Below are positions 37,372 through 46,282 of a stretch of 53,775 nt of DNA, one piece after another. Location: positions 16,109 through 69,883 of the forward strand of contig NZ_KE557284.1 of the NCBI RefSeq assembly GCF_000442255.1, read 5' to 3'. This DNA is from Salipiger mucosus DSM 16094 (lineage in GTDB: Bacteria; Pseudomonadota; Alphaproteobacteria; Rhodobacterales; Rhodobacteraceae). Below the pieces are notes generated by a model. It searched no databases and was not told where the DNA came from. It saw only the letters and a list, made by a program, of their open reading frames with translations. The translations under genes were made by a program, and so were the position numbers. Each line of letters starts with the position of its first letter. The first letter of the stretch is position 1.

Positions 37372-38304
37372 ATGCATATAGAGTTCCGCCATCTCAGGAC
37401 AATAAAGGCGATCCACGACGCGGGGGGCCTGGCACGGGCAGCCGACCAGCTGAACATAACCCAGTCGGCGCTTTCGCACCAGATAAAGGGCCTCGAGGAG
37501 CAGGCGGGGGTGGAGCTGTTCGTGCGCCGCTCGAAGCCGATGCGCCTTTCGCCGGCGGGCTTGCGGTTGCTTCGCCTGGCCGAGCAGGTGTTGCCGCAGG
37601 TCGAGGCGGCGATCGCCGAGTTCGACGGGCTGCGCAAGGGATCCACCGGTCGCATGCACATCGCCATCGAGTGTCACGCCTGTTTCGAGTGGCTTTTTCC
37701 CGTGCTCGAGGCCTTTCGCCACGACTGGCCCGACGTCGATGTCGATATCCGGCCCGGGCTTGCCTTCGACGCGCTGCCCGCGCTGCAGACGGAGGACGTG
37801 GATGTCGTGATCTCCTCGGACCCCGAGGATCTGCCGGGCGTCACCTTCACCGAGCTCTTCGACTACAGCCCCGTCTTCGTCGCCGCCGCGAGCCATCCGT
37901 TGGCGCAGAAATCCTGGATCGAGGCCGAGGACTTTCGCGGCGAGACGCTCATCACCTACCCGGTGGAGCGCAGCCGGCTCGACGTCTTCTCTCAGCTGCT
38001 GACGCCCGCCAAGGTCGAACCGGGTGCGATTCGACAGGTCGAGCTGACGGCGGTGATCCTGCTGCTGGTGGCCTCGAACCGCGGCGTCTCGGTGCTGCCC
38101 GACTGGGTCGTGCGCGAGGTGAAGTACAATTCCGATTACGTCACCCGCCCGCTGACCGCGACCGGGTTGAAGCGGCGTCTCTACGCCGCGACGCGCACGG
38201 CGGACCTCGACCGGCCCTACGTGCGCGATCTCATCCGCCTCGCCGGGGAAGAGGCGCGGCGGTTGCAGGACTGGGCCGGCCCGGGGGCGTCCGCGGCCGG
38301 TTAG
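37372..38304 (+). CDS. metR: LysR-family regulator, MetR
   Basis: 310 aa. Start at 37372 (MHIEFRHLRT), the usual beginning of MetR. The helix-turn-helix region ADQLNITQSALSHQIKGLEE (about 24-43) is followed by an effector domain with HIAIECHACFEWLFPVL, where the Cys/His residues typical of MetR sit. MetR activates methionine and one-carbon genes with homocysteine as co-effector. Its divergence from metF supports the assignment. Confidence 0.9.
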   Translation: MHIEFRHLRTIKAIHDAGGLARAADQLNITQSALSHQIKGLEEQAGVELFVRRSKPMRLSPAGLRLLRLAEQVLPQVEAAIAEFDGLRKGSTGRMHIAIECHACFEWLFPVLEAFRHDWPDVDVDIRPGLAFDALPALQTEDVDVVISSDPEDLPGVTFTELFDYSPVFVAAASHPLAQKSWIEAEDFRGETLITYPVERSRLDVFSQLLTPAKVEPGAIRQVELTAVILLLVASNRGVSVLPDWVVREVKYNSDYVTRPLTATGLKRRLYAATRTADLDRPYVRDLIRLAGEEARRLQDWAGPGASAAG

Positions 38305-38359
38305 ACCGGTCGCGGTCAGGCCCTCGGCGAAAGGGCAGGACCCATGGTCTGTCGCGAGG

Positions 38360-38566
38360 TCAGAGCGACTTGAGGTCCGCGGCCATCATGCGGCCGTCGC
38401 GTCCCTCCTTGAGCTCGTAGCTCACCTTCTGATTGTCGGCCAACCCGGTCAGACCCGAGCGCTCGACAGCGGAAATATGAACGAAAACATCCTTGCCGCC
38501 CTCTTCAGGCGCAATGAAGCCGTAGCCTTTGGTGGTATTGAACCATTTCACGGTGCCGTTCGGCAT
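38360..38566 (-). CDS. cspA: Cold-shock domain protein, CspA family
   Basis: 68 aa, a single five-strand OB-fold. RNA-binding motifs are KGYGFI (RNP1) and VFVHIS (RNP2). It binds single-stranded nucleic acids and melts RNA structure. The ATG at 38566 (MPNGTVKWFN) is preceded by AAGGAG; a 40-codon upstream extension is not part of the family. The 220-bp gap to the arsC-like gene leaves room for the long leader that is common for csp mRNAs. Confidence 0.95.
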   Translation of the reverse strand: MPNGTVKWFNTTKGYGFIAPEEGGKDVFVHISAVERSGLTGLADNQKVSYELKEGRDGRMMAADLKSL

Positions 38567-38786
38567 GGTCCCGTGCTCCTTCCAGTCGTCCTTGGTCTCT
38601 TGCCCGAAAATGGCGGGCGCTCCGTCACATCCGCCTTTCAGGCCTGCCGGTGAAATCGCGGCGTCTGGCTGATCGTCGAAGGTCACGGAATCAGGGTTGC
38701 ACGCGCTTTGTAAAAATCAAGCGAAAGGCTTCGCACCCGCGGCGATCGGCAATAAATTGTCCCGCGACGGTCAAGGAGCGAGCGAG

Positions 38787-39107
38787 ATGGAACTTTACGG
38801 ACTGAAGAACTGCGACACCTGCCGCAAGGCGCTCAAGGCATTGCCACGCGCGACTTTCGTCGACGTGCGAGGCGATGGCGTGCCGCCCGAGGTGCTGCGC
38901 GACGCCCGTGCGCGCTTTGGCGACAAGCTGATCAACACGCGGTCGACGACATGGCGGGGCCTGTCGGAGGACGACCGGGCGGGCGATCCGCTGGAGTTGC
39001 TGGCGGTGCATCCGGCGCTGATGAAGCGGCCGCTGATCGTGGATGGCGACCGGATGTACCTGGGTTGGGACAAAACCGTACAGGCGGAGCTGCTCGACAC
39101 GGCTTGA
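38787..39107 (+). CDS. ArsC/Spx family thioredoxin-fold protein
   Basis: 106 aa. The N-terminus MELYGLKNCDTCRKAL has the CXXC (Cys9, Cys12) of the Spx/YffB-like branch, and NTRSTTWRGL and MKRPLIVDGD follow as in the ArsC family. Despite the frequent arsenate reductase label, no ars genes are near, and an unspecified thiol oxidoreductase role is safer. AAGGAG at 38773-38778 fixes the start. It converges on the bufferin operon, with only 6 bases between stops. Confidence 0.85.
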   Translation: MELYGLKNCDTCRKALKALPRATFVDVRGDGVPPEVLRDARARFGDKLINTRSTTWRGLSEDDRAGDPLELLAVHPALMKRPLIVDGDRMYLGWDKTVQAELLDTA

Positions 39108-39113
39108 GCGGGC

Positions 39114-39689
39114 TCAGGCGGGGCGGGGTGTTGCGCGGGGCCACCATGCCGCGAGCGCGCGGTCGGCCGAGAGGGCGCCCGCGCCGCGGATCGTGAGGGT
39201 CACGAGCAGGAAGGCCCAGAACAGGCGCTGGTCGAGGATGGGGGAATCCGGGTGGCGGTCGAGCCAGGCGCCGAGGGTCTCGGGCTGGCCGATGGCGCCG
39301 TGGCCGTAGAGATCGGTGAGCGTCTGGACCGCGATGAAGCCCAGCATCCCGAGCGCCGAGAGACGCGTGGCGAGTCCCGCAACGATCAGAAAAGGCAGGA
39401 TAAATTCCGCCCAGGTGCCCGCGACGGCGACGGCCCAGTGCAGGGGGCCGAGCTGCGAGACGTCGTAGCTCACGGCCTCGAACTGGCGGGGCCAGATCTG
39501 GGCGTAGGCGCCGCTGGAGGGGGAGAGGAAACCGAACGGGCCGTCGCCGAGCTTGGTGCGGGCGGAGGCCCAGAAGTAGCCGAGCAGGGTGGCGGCGAAG
39601 ACGAGGCGCGCGAGCAGTGGCAGCAGGTCGGAGGCATGGTGTTCCACGGCGCTGAAGAGGCGATTGTGCAGGGAAATCAATTGGTTCAT
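39114..39689 (-). CDS. bufD: DoxX-type membrane protein of the bufferin operon (BufD)
   Basis: 191 aa with four hydrophobic segments (LLARLVFAATLLGYFW, HWAVAVAGTWAEFILPFLIV, LSALGMLGFIAVQTLTDLYG, LFWAFLLVTLTIRGAG). This is the DoxX-like layout found at the end of DUF2282-DUF692-DUF2063 operons. It may help secretion or redox steps, which is not established. The start at 39689 lies next to the DUF2063 stop at 39691, so translation is coupled; longer in-frame starts run inside bufC and are excluded. Confidence 0.85.
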   Translation of the reverse strand: MNQLISLHNRLFSAVEHHASDLLPLLARLVFAATLLGYFWASARTKLGDGPFGFLSPSSGAYAQIWPRQFEAVSYDVSQLGPLHWAVAVAGTWAEFILPFLIVAGLATRLSALGMLGFIAVQTLTDLYGHGAIGQPETLGAWLDRHPDSPILDQRLFWAFLLVTLTIRGAGALSADRALAAWWPRATPRPA

Positions 39690-39690
39690 G

Positions 39691-40602
39691 TCACGTCTCC
39701 TCGAGGCCGGTGATGGCGCCATGGCGCAGCAGGAGGGCCAGGGTCGGGCCCGGATCGAAGGTGGGGCCGGCGGCCTCGGTGGCCTTGCCCAGGGGGTGCC
39801 CCTTGGCCAGTGCGGCGACAAAGGCCGCACCGCCCGGGGGCGCGATATGTGGTATCGAGTCGAACTCCGGCCGCAATATGAGGGCGGTTTCGGCCCTTGC
39901 GGGCGGTTTCGGGGAGTCCCGGTCGAGGGCGTGGTTTCGGATCGAGAAGGTGGGCCATTTGGAGGGGACGAGGCGCAGGGCCGGGGCGAGGTGCAGGCGC
40001 AGGGCGGCGAGGCGTTCGGGCGCGTGACGCGACAGCGCGGCGGGATCGATCGGGGCGGCATCGGCGGCATGGTAGGACTGCCGCATCGCCAGGTCGAGAC
40101 GCGCGCAGTCAGGAAGATATCCGAGCTTTTCCAGTGGCTTGAAGGCTTCGAGGAAGGCCGGGAGGCCGCTGCCGTAGTGCATCATCAGGGGCGATGACGG
40201 CGGCTCGGCGCGCAGGTAGGCATCGGCGATGACGGTGAAATTCCGCTCCCCGACAAGGGCGCGGACGGTGGGAAAACCCACTTCGAGGGCCTCGCGCAGG
40301 GAGTGGGCGACGTTGTTGCGGTAGACGTCGTAGCGGCGGCCGGCGGGGGCTCCTGTACCAGTCGTAAGGCCTTTCGGTACAGGACGGGCCGGATCGAGCA
40401 GCGCATCGCGGAAGTCCTGTTGGCTCACCGCCGCCGGATCGGGCCGTGCCGTACCGGTCGTACGGTCTTTCCGTACGGGTCGGGCGGGTGCCGGAGGCCG
40501 GGGCGTGCCAGCCGCTTCGGGATCGGGCCTTCCCGTACCGGTCGTACGGGATTGCCGTACGGGAGCGCCTGGCGCGTCGCGGAGCGTGTCGCGGAGGGTC
40601 AT
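39691..40602 (-). CDS. bufC: DUF2063 protein BufC, with palindromic insertions near the N-terminus
   Basis: 303 aa, about 45 longer than usual for DUF2063 (HvfC/BufC). The conserved N-terminal domain is present: [18 protein letters not shown] then [20 protein letters not shown]. BufC partners the DUF692 enzyme that modifies the precursor peptide, supplying peptide recognition. Before it lie two extra repeat units encoding [10 protein letters not shown] and [10 protein letters not shown], which echo the native [10 protein letters not shown]. The start ATG (40602) overlaps the bufB stop as ATGA. Extra sequence may be an inserted palindromic element tolerated in frame. Confidence 0.88.
   Translation of the reverse strand: MTLRDTLRDAPGAPVRQSRTTGTGRPDPEAAGTPRPPAPARPVRKDRTTGTARPDPAAVSQQDFRDALLDPARPVPKGLTTGTGAPAGRRYDVYRNNVAHSLREALEVGFPTVRALVGERNFTVIADAYLRAEPPSSPLMMHYGSGLPAFLEAFKPLEKLGYLPDCARLDLAMRQSYHAADAAPIDPAALSRHAPERLAALRLHLAPALRLVPSKWPTFSIRNHALDRDSPKPPARAETALILRPEFDSIPHIAPPGGAAFVAALAKGHPLGKATEAAGPTFDPGPTLALLLRHGAITGLEET
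40352..40563. repeat. Three 32-bp palindromic elements inside bufC
   Basis: Copies at 40352-40383, 40448-40479 and 40532-40563. Each has inverted arms of 6-8 bp (CCTGTACC/GGTACAGG, CCGTAC/GTACGG, CCCGTAC/GTACGGG) and a shared core GTCGTA-GG. They are 96 and 84 bp apart, whole codon multiples, and all are read in the same frame. A related copy is intergenic at 7333-7364. Confidence 0.85.
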
Positions 40603-41450
40603 GCCGCCACCTCGCAGAGGGCGAGCGCGGCTTCGGCGCGGCGGGCCTCGGCGGCGAGGACGGGCCAGTCGGGGACGTCGGTGTCCCACTCGACGAGAAC
40701 CGGCCGGGGACCGGCGCGGCCGAGGGTGTGGCCCAGGAGCGACCAGACCGGATCGGCGGTCGGGGCGCCGTGGCTGTCGATCAGCAGCGGGGCGCCCGCG
40801 TCGTCGGTGTCGGCGTCGTGGCCGCCGACGTGGATCTCGCCCACGCGGTCCAGCGGGAAGGCGTCGATGTAGTCGCGCGGGGCGAAGCCGAGGTTGGTGG
40901 CCGAGACGAAGACGTTGTTCACGTCGAGCAGCAACCCGCAGCCGGTGCGGCGGGCGATCTCGGCGAGGAAGTCGGGCTCGGACCAGGTGCTCTCGGCGAA
41001 GGCGAGGTAGCTGGAGGGGTTCTCGAGCAGCATGCGGCGGGAGAGGCGCGCCTGCACCTCGTCGATGTGATCGCAAACGCGGGAGAGCGTCGCGGCGGTA
41101 TAGGGCAGGGGCAGCAGGTCGTTCAGGAAATGGCTGTCGTGGGTCGACCAGGCGAGATGCTCGGAGAAGCTCGCCGGGTTCAGCCAATCGACGAGATGCG
41201 CGAGGCGCGCGAGGTGGTCGGGGTCGAGCCGGCCCTCGCCGCCGATGGAGAGGCCGACGCCGTGCACCGAGACCGGAAAGCGTTCGGAGAGGGCGCGAAG
41301 CTGGGCGAGGGGGCGGCCGCCGTCGCCCATGTAGTTCTCGGCGTGGACCTCGATCCAGCGCACCGGGCCGGGGTCGGCGGCGATCTCGGTGAAATGCTGC
41401 GGCTTGTAGCCGACGCCGGGGGCGGCGGGCAGGCGGGTGAGGTCGGTCAT
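40599..41450 (-). CDS. bufB: DUF692 (MbnB-like) multinuclear iron enzyme BufB
   Basis: 283 aa, TIM-barrel of the MNIO (DUF692) family. Metal-ligand stretches are visible: [14 protein letters not shown] (about 32-45), [24 protein letters not shown] and [11 protein letters not shown]. Family members use iron and oxygen to turn cysteines of RiPP precursors into oxazolone or thiooxazole groups. In bufferin systems BufB with BufC modifies the DUF2282 precursor encoded just upstream. The ATG is at 41450, 60 bases after the precursor gene stop. Confidence 0.92.
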   Translation of the reverse strand: MTDLTRLPAAPGVGYKPQHFTEIAADPGPVRWIEVHAENYMGDGGRPLAQLRALSERFPVSVHGVGLSIGGEGRLDPDHLARLAHLVDWLNPASFSEHLAWSTHDSHFLNDLLPLPYTAATLSRVCDHIDEVQARLSRRMLLENPSSYLAFAESTWSEPDFLAEIARRTGCGLLLDVNNVFVSATNLGFAPRDYIDAFPLDRVGEIHVGGHDADTDDAGAPLLIDSHGAPTADPVWSLLGHTLGRAGPRPVLVEWDTDVPDWPVLAAEARRAEAALALCEVAA

Positions 41451-41509
41451 TGCAGGTCCTCCCGGAGGTCGCGCGGGGCGGGCGGCGCGGCCCGCCCCGC
41501 GGCATCGGC

Positions 41510-41812
41510 TCAGCTGGGGATGTCGCGCTCGAGCGGTTCGAGCGAGCCCATGCGGGGGGTGCCGTCGGCCATCGCGGGCAGCTCCATGTCCATGCAGGTG
41601 CCTTCGTCGACGAGCGTCCAGCTGTTGCCCTGGTAGTCGACGGTCGAGGTGCCGGCGCAGGTGGTGCCGGGGCCGGCGGCGCAGTCGTTCTCGCCGGCCA
41701 TGGCCACGCCGTAGCACTTGACCTGCTCCTGCGCGGCGGCCGGGGTGGCGGCCCCCGCGAGAGCGGCTGCGACGGCGCCGGCGAGCGCGGCGGCGGTGGT
41801 GGTCCTGGTCAT
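41510..41812 (-). CDS. bufA: Bufferin-type precursor, DUF2282 (BufA1)
   Basis: 100 aa. A signal peptide (about 1-28, ending TPAAAQ) precedes a core with exactly four cysteines: Cys33 ([14 protein letters not shown]), Cys44, Cys52 ([10 protein letters not shown]) and Cys73 (DEGTCMDM). [20 protein letters not shown] and EGTC are DUF2282 hallmarks. Bufferins are exported, ribosomally made peptides whose cysteines are modified by BufB/BufC and which bind copper in the periplasm. It is the first gene of the operon bufA-bufB-bufC-bufD. The C-terminal [11 protein letters not shown] extends past the usual end. Confidence 0.9.
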   Translation of the reverse strand: MTRTTTAAALAGAVAAALAGAATPAAAQEQVKCYGVAMAGENDCAAGPGTTCAGTSTVDYQGNSWTLVDEGTCMDMELPAMADGTPRMGSLEPLERDIPS

Positions 41813-41898
41813 CTTCAACTTCCCTTGGCTGTCGTTGTCTCTCACCGGCGGTTCCGGTGGTGACTCCAGCCTGCCGCGACAATCCGCCACGCACCATT

Positions 41899-41990
41899 CA
41901 CGGCGCCGTGGCTCACGCGGGCGTCAGGCGGCGTCAGCGCCGGGTGACGTGCGGCGCCGGGGGAACGCCCGAATTTCCAAGGAAATTTCC
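41899..41990. promoter_or_regulatory. Palindromes upstream of the bufferin operon
   Basis: In the 300-bp gap before bufA are a 12-bp perfect palindrome CACGGCGCCGTG (41899-41910) and GGAAATTTCC (41981-41990), itself a 10-bp palindrome with another AATTTCC at 41972-41978. Either may be an operator. No sigma-70 or ECF promoter pair is clear enough to call. The gap holds no gene; its far end carries the thrS terminator. Confidence 0.4.
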
Positions 41991-42052
41991 GGCGCGTGGC
42001 TGCAAATGTTGCGGGTGACGCGGCGTCGAACGACGGATTGTTACAACGCAAA

Positions 42053-42079
42053 CGGCCCCCGCCGGAGGGGCGGGGGCCG
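42053..42079 (-). terminator. Terminator of thrS
   Basis: Stem CGGCCCCCGCC (42053-42063) / GGCGGGGGCCG (42069-42079), perfect over 11 bp. The reverse strand follows with only TTT, so the U-tract is short. It sits 34 bases past the thrS stop. Confidence 0.7.
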
Positions 42080-42112
42080 CGCGTGAGGGATGTTACAGGA
42101 TCGCCGGGGCGA

Positions 42113-44104
42113 TCAGCGCAGGTCGGGCGGGGTCGCACCGGTGCGGAACTCGGCCACGGCCTCGTCCAGCGACATGACCGCGGTCTGCTTCTCGCCGAGA
42201 CGGCGGACGGTGACGGTGCGCTCCTCGACCTCGCGGTGACCGACGGCGAGGATGACCGGCACCTTGCCGACCGAGTGCTCGCGGACCTTGTAGTTGATCT
42301 TCTCGTTGCGGGTGTCGGCCTCGGCGCGGACGCCGGCGGCGGTCAGGTCGCGGACGACCTCGTGCACGTAGTCGTCGGCCTCGGAGGTGATCGAGGCGAC
42401 GACCACCTGACGCGGGGCCAGCCAGAAGGGCAGCTTGCCGGCGTGTTCCTCGATCAGGATGCCGATGAAGCGCTCGAAGGAGCCGAGGCAGGCGCGGTGC
42501 AGCATGAAGGGCCGCGTCTTTTCGCCGTCGGGGGCGATGTAGGTCGCGTTCAGCCGCTCGGGCAGGTTGGGGTCGACCTGGAAGGTGCCGCACTGCCAGA
42601 CCCGGCCGATGGCATCGGTCAGGTAGAAGTCGAGCTTGGGCCCGTAGAAGGCGCCGTCGCCGGGTTCGAGCACGTAGTCGCGGCCGACCGCCTTGATCGC
42701 GTTCTCGAGCGCGCCCTCGACGTAGTCCCACGATTCCTCGGTGCCGACGCGCTTTTCGGGGCGCGTGGCGAAGCGGATCTCGAACTCGGGGAAGCCCAGC
42801 TCGCGGTAGATCTCGGCGAGGAAGTCGATGAAGCGCGCGCATTCCTCCTGGATCTGGTCCTCGGTGCAGAAGATATGCGCGTCGTCCTGGGTGAAGCCGC
42901 GCACGCGCATGATGCCGTGCAAGGCGCCCGAGGGCTCGAAGCGGGCGCAGGAGCCGAACTCGGCCAGCCGGAGCGGCAGGTCGCGGTAGGACTTTAGACC
43001 CTGGTTGAAGACCTGGACGTGGCAGGGGCAGTTCATCGGCTTCAGCGCGTTGATGCGCGTCTGGTCCTTGTTCTTCGCCTCGGCATCGTCGGTCTCGCCG
43101 TCGCGGGATTCATCCACCTCCACGATGAACATGTGGTGCTGGTACTTGTCCCAGTGGCCCGAGGCCTCCCACAGCTTGCGGTCGACGACCTGGGGCGTGT
43201 TGATCTCGCGGTAGCCGCCGGCGCGCTGCTTGCGGCGCATGTAGTCCTGCAGCGTGGTGTAGATGGTCCATCCGCCCGGGTGCCAGAAGACCTGGCCGGG
43301 GGCCTCTTCCTGCATGTGGAAGAGGTCCATCTCGCGGCCGAGACGGCGGTGGTCGCGCTTGGCGGCCTCCTCGAGGAAGGTGAGGTAGTTCTTGAGGTCC
43401 TGCCGGTTCTTGAAGGCCACGCCCTGCACGCGCTGGAGCATGGGGCGCGAGGTGTCGCCGAACCAGTAGGCACCGGAGACGCCCATGAGCTTGAAGGCAT
43501 CGGCGGGAAGCTGGCCGGTGTGCTGCAGGTGCGGGCCGCGGCAGAGGTCCTGCCAGTCGCCGTGCCAGTACATGCGGATCGGCGCGTCCTCGGGGATGCG
43601 GTCGATGAGCTCGACCTTGAAGGGCTCGCCGGTCTGCTCGTAGTGGGCGATCGCGCGGTCGCGGTCCCAGACCTCGGTGCGCACGGGGTCGCGGGCGGCG
43701 ATGATCTGCTTCATCTTCGCCTCGATCTCGCCGAGGTCCTCCGGGGTGAAGGGCTCGGCGCGGTCGAAGTCGTAGAACCAGCCGTTGTCGGTGACGGGGC
43801 CGATGGTGACCTTGGTGTCGGGCCAGATCTCCTGCACGGCGCGGGCCATGACGTGGGCGAAGTCGTGGCGGATCAGCTCGAGCGCCGCGTCGTCGTCCTG
43901 CATGGTGTTGATGGCGATCTCGGCGTTTTCCGAGATCGGCCACTGGAGATCCCAGTGCTGGCCGTTGACGGTGGCGGAGATGGCCTTTTTCGCGAGGCTC
44001 TTCGAGATCGCGGCGGCCACCTCGGCGGGCGTGGTGCCGGCGGGAAACTCGCGCGCGTTGCCATCGGGGAAGGTGAGGGAAATCTGGGACTGGTCGAGGC
44101 TCAT
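42113..44104 (-). CDS. thrS: Threonyl-tRNA synthetase
   Basis: 663 aa, full length class II synthetase. Domains in order: TGS (about 1-65), editing domain with [12 protein letters not shown] and the [14 protein letters not shown] zinc/editing motif, the catalytic core with [14 protein letters not shown] (zinc Cys near 360), [19 protein letters not shown] as class II motif 2 region, and an anticodon-binding domain from about 560. ThrRS charges tRNA-Thr in the cytoplasm. The start is at 44104. No leader resembling a T-box or the E. coli operator was noticed. Confidence 0.97.
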   Translation of the reverse strand: MSLDQSQISLTFPDGNAREFPAGTTPAEVAAAISKSLAKKAISATVNGQHWDLQWPISENAEIAINTMQDDDAALELIRHDFAHVMARAVQEIWPDTKVTIGPVTDNGWFYDFDRAEPFTPEDLGEIEAKMKQIIAARDPVRTEVWDRDRAIAHYEQTGEPFKVELIDRIPEDAPIRMYWHGDWQDLCRGPHLQHTGQLPADAFKLMGVSGAYWFGDTSRPMLQRVQGVAFKNRQDLKNYLTFLEEAAKRDHRRLGREMDLFHMQEEAPGQVFWHPGGWTIYTTLQDYMRRKQRAGGYREINTPQVVDRKLWEASGHWDKYQHHMFIVEVDESRDGETDDAEAKNKDQTRINALKPMNCPCHVQVFNQGLKSYRDLPLRLAEFGSCARFEPSGALHGIMRVRGFTQDDAHIFCTEDQIQEECARFIDFLAEIYRELGFPEFEIRFATRPEKRVGTEESWDYVEGALENAIKAVGRDYVLEPGDGAFYGPKLDFYLTDAIGRVWQCGTFQVDPNLPERLNATYIAPDGEKTRPFMLHRACLGSFERFIGILIEEHAGKLPFWLAPRQVVVASITSEADDYVHEVVRDLTAAGVRAEADTRNEKINYKVREHSVGKVPVILAVGHREVEERTVTVRRLGEKQTAVMSLDEAVAEFRTGATPPDLR

Positions 44105-44311
44105 CGGCCTGGTCTCCTCGTCGGTCTGGCGCCCACGGAACGCCCGGTTGCGGGTATGGTGTGAGGCGCCTTGTGGCGCGCGGCCCCCCGGCTGTCAAGC
44201 GCGGGCGGGCCGGGGCGCCCGGCCGGCGGGGCGCCGCCGGGGCGGAAGCGGCGCGGGAACCTTCGTGCCGCGAGCGGCGTTGAGGAGCGACCCAGCGATC
44301 CGCAAGGTACC

Positions 44312-45568
44312 ATGACGACATTCGACGAACGCCGTGTCTTCGACACGTTGACAGAGGCCGGGGACGCGGCGGACCGGACGGAGGCGCGCAACGGGCTGCG
44401 CCACGTGGTGTCGCTCTCCATGACCAAGCTCGCCGACGGGCTGATCAATCCCAAGCTCGTGCTCACGTGGCTGGCCGGGGCGCTTGGCGCGCCCGCGGCG
44501 GTGACGGGGCTGCTGGTGCCGATCCGCGAGGCGGGCGCGCTGTTGCCGCAGATGCTGCTGGCGGGGCCGGTGCAGGGCATGGCGCATCGCAAGTGGGCCT
44601 GGGTGCTGGGCTCGCTGGGGCAGGGGATCGCCGCGGCGGGCATGGTCGCGGTGGCGCTGACGCTGGAGGGCCGGGCGGCGGGCCTGGCGCTCTGCGCGCT
44701 GCTGGCCCTGCTGGCGCTGTCGCGCTCGGCGGCCTCGGTCAGCTACAAGGACGTGCTGGGCAAGACCGTGCGCAAGACCCGGCGCGGCTCGGTCACGGGC
44801 ACGGCGGCCTCGGTCGCCTCGGTGGGCGTTCTGGTCTTCGCGCTGCTGCTGATGTCGGGCCTGCTGGAGACCGTCGCGGCGGTGGCCTTGGCGATCGGGC
44901 TGGCCTCGATCCTGTGGCTGGTGGCGGGGGCGCTGTTCTCGCGGCTCGAGGAAGAGGCCAGCGCGGAGGCGGGCGAGGCGCCGGTGATCGACCTGGCGCC
45001 CTGGCGCGAGGACGCGCAGTTCCGGCGTTTCGTCTACGCGCGGGGCGCGCTGACGGCGACGGCGCTGGCGCCGCCCTACATCGTGCTGCTGGAAGGCGAG
45101 GGCGGCGCGCTGCAGGCGCTGGGCGCGCTGGTGCTGGCGAGCGCGGCGGCCTCCTTTGTCAGCTCCTATGTCTGGGGGCGGCTCGCGGACCGCTCGTCGC
45201 GGCAGGTGCTGGTGCTGGCGGGCTTCGCGGGCGGCGCCGCGATGGCACTGGCGGCGCTGGCGGGCGCGCTGGGCTGGGCCGCGACCGCCTGGGTGGCGCC
45301 GCTGGTGCTCTTCGGGCTGATGGTGGCCTACCACGGCGTGCGCCAGGGACGCTCGACCTACCTGGTCGACATGGCGCCCGAGGACGCGCGGGCGCGCTAC
45401 GCGGCGCTGGCCAACACGCTGATCGGCGGGCTGCTGCTGCTGACGGGCGCCTTCGGGGGCGCGCTGGCCTTCGTCGGGCCGGTCGCGGCGCTGGCGGGCT
45501 TTGCCGTCCTGAGCGCGCTGGGCGGCGTGCTGGCACTGGGCCTGAAGGAGGTCGAGCGCGCAGGCTGA
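44312..45568 (+). CDS. MFS permease
   Basis: 418 aa with about 12 hydrophobic segments and two halves. A charged N-terminus (MTTFDERRVFDTLTEAGDAA) precedes the first membrane segment. The loop SSYVWGRLADRSSRQVLVL has the MFS A-like motif G-x-x-x-D-R-x-x-R in the second half. The substrate is unknown. It is divergent from thrS across 207 bp (no feature seen there) and 62 bases upstream of the LysE/ArgO gene. Confidence 0.8.
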   Translation: MTTFDERRVFDTLTEAGDAADRTEARNGLRHVVSLSMTKLADGLINPKLVLTWLAGALGAPAAVTGLLVPIREAGALLPQMLLAGPVQGMAHRKWAWVLGSLGQGIAAAGMVAVALTLEGRAAGLALCALLALLALSRSAASVSYKDVLGKTVRKTRRGSVTGTAASVASVGVLVFALLLMSGLLETVAAVALAIGLASILWLVAGALFSRLEEEASAEAGEAPVIDLAPWREDAQFRRFVYARGALTATALAPPYIVLLEGEGGALQALGALVLASAAASFVSSYVWGRLADRSSRQVLVLAGFAGGAAMALAALAGALGWAATAWVAPLVLFGLMVAYHGVRQGRSTYLVDMAPEDARARYAALANTLIGGLLLLTGAFGGALAFVGPVAALAGFAVLSALGGVLALGLKEVERAG

Positions 45569-45630
45569 GCCTCTGGCGGCCCGGTGCGGGGCCGTGCTAC
45601 CGCGCCTGCGGGGCAAGGGCAGGAGCGCAC

Positions 45631-46224
45631 ATGCAGTCGGCCATCGCGGGCTTCGCGCTCGGACTTTCGCTGATCCTCGCGATCGGATCGCAGAACGCCT
45701 TCGTGCTGCGGCAGGGGCTGCGGCGCGAGCACGTGGGCACGGTGGTGGCGATCTGCGCGCTCTCGGACGCGGCGCTGATCGCGGCGGGCGTGTCGGGCTT
45801 CGGCGCGCTGACGCGCAGCGTGCCGGGCCTCGAATGGGCGATGCGGCTGCTGGGCGTGGCCTTCCTGGGCTGGTACGGCGCGCGCACGCTCGGGGCGGCC
45901 TGGCGCGGGGGCGACCGGCTGGAGGCGGGCGCGGCGGCCGGGAGCCGGCGCGCGGCGGTGCTGACCTGCCTCGCCTTCACCTGGCTCAACCCGCATGTCT
46001 ACCTCGACACCGTGGTGCTGCTGGGGGCGGTCTCGTCGCAATACGCTGACCGGACGTGGTTCGCGCTGGGCGCGATGAGCGCGTCGCTGTGCTTTTTCAC
46101 CGCGCTGGGATACGGCGCGCGGGCGCTGGCGCCGCTTTTCGCGCGGCCCGGGGCCTGGCGGGCGCTGGACCTGCTGGTGGGGCTGACCATGTGGGCCATC
46201 GCCGCCAAGCTGCTGCTGGGCTGA
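45631..46224 (+). CDS. argO: LysE/ArgO-family amino acid exporter
   Basis: 197 aa with six membrane helices. The family motif is GSQNAFVLRQGLRREHV (about 19-35), with LTCLAFTWLNPHVYLDTVVL in the middle, both typical of LysE/ArgO exporters of basic amino acids. The start at 45631 has AGGAG about 6 bases upstream. LysG/ArgP-type regulators that usually accompany it are absent. Arginine versus lysine as substrate is not decided by sequence. Confidence 0.87.
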   Translation: MQSAIAGFALGLSLILAIGSQNAFVLRQGLRREHVGTVVAICALSDAALIAAGVSGFGALTRSVPGLEWAMRLLGVAFLGWYGARTLGAAWRGGDRLEAGAAAGSRRAAVLTCLAFTWLNPHVYLDTVVLLGAVSSQYADRTWFALGAMSASLCFFTALGYGARALAPLFARPGAWRALDLLVGLTMWAIAAKLLLG

Positions 46225-46282
46225 GGCCGGCCCCGGGCCCGGGGGTCTTGTGCCCGCCGGTCACAGGAGTAAGACACGCGGC

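Noticed and set aside
38787-39107. Arsenate resistance gene
   Set aside because: The CXXC protein belongs to the broader Spx/YffB group and no arsenic genes adjoin.
40352-40563. CRISPR array
   Set aside because: Only three units, they are palindromic, unevenly spaced and translated in frame within bufC; no cas genes are in the window.
39691-41505. 604-codon frame seemingly fusing the DUF2063 gene with upstream sequence
   Set aside because: The part before 40602 is the wrong frame of bufB; the real bufC starts at the ATG at 40602, overlapping the bufB stop as ATGA.
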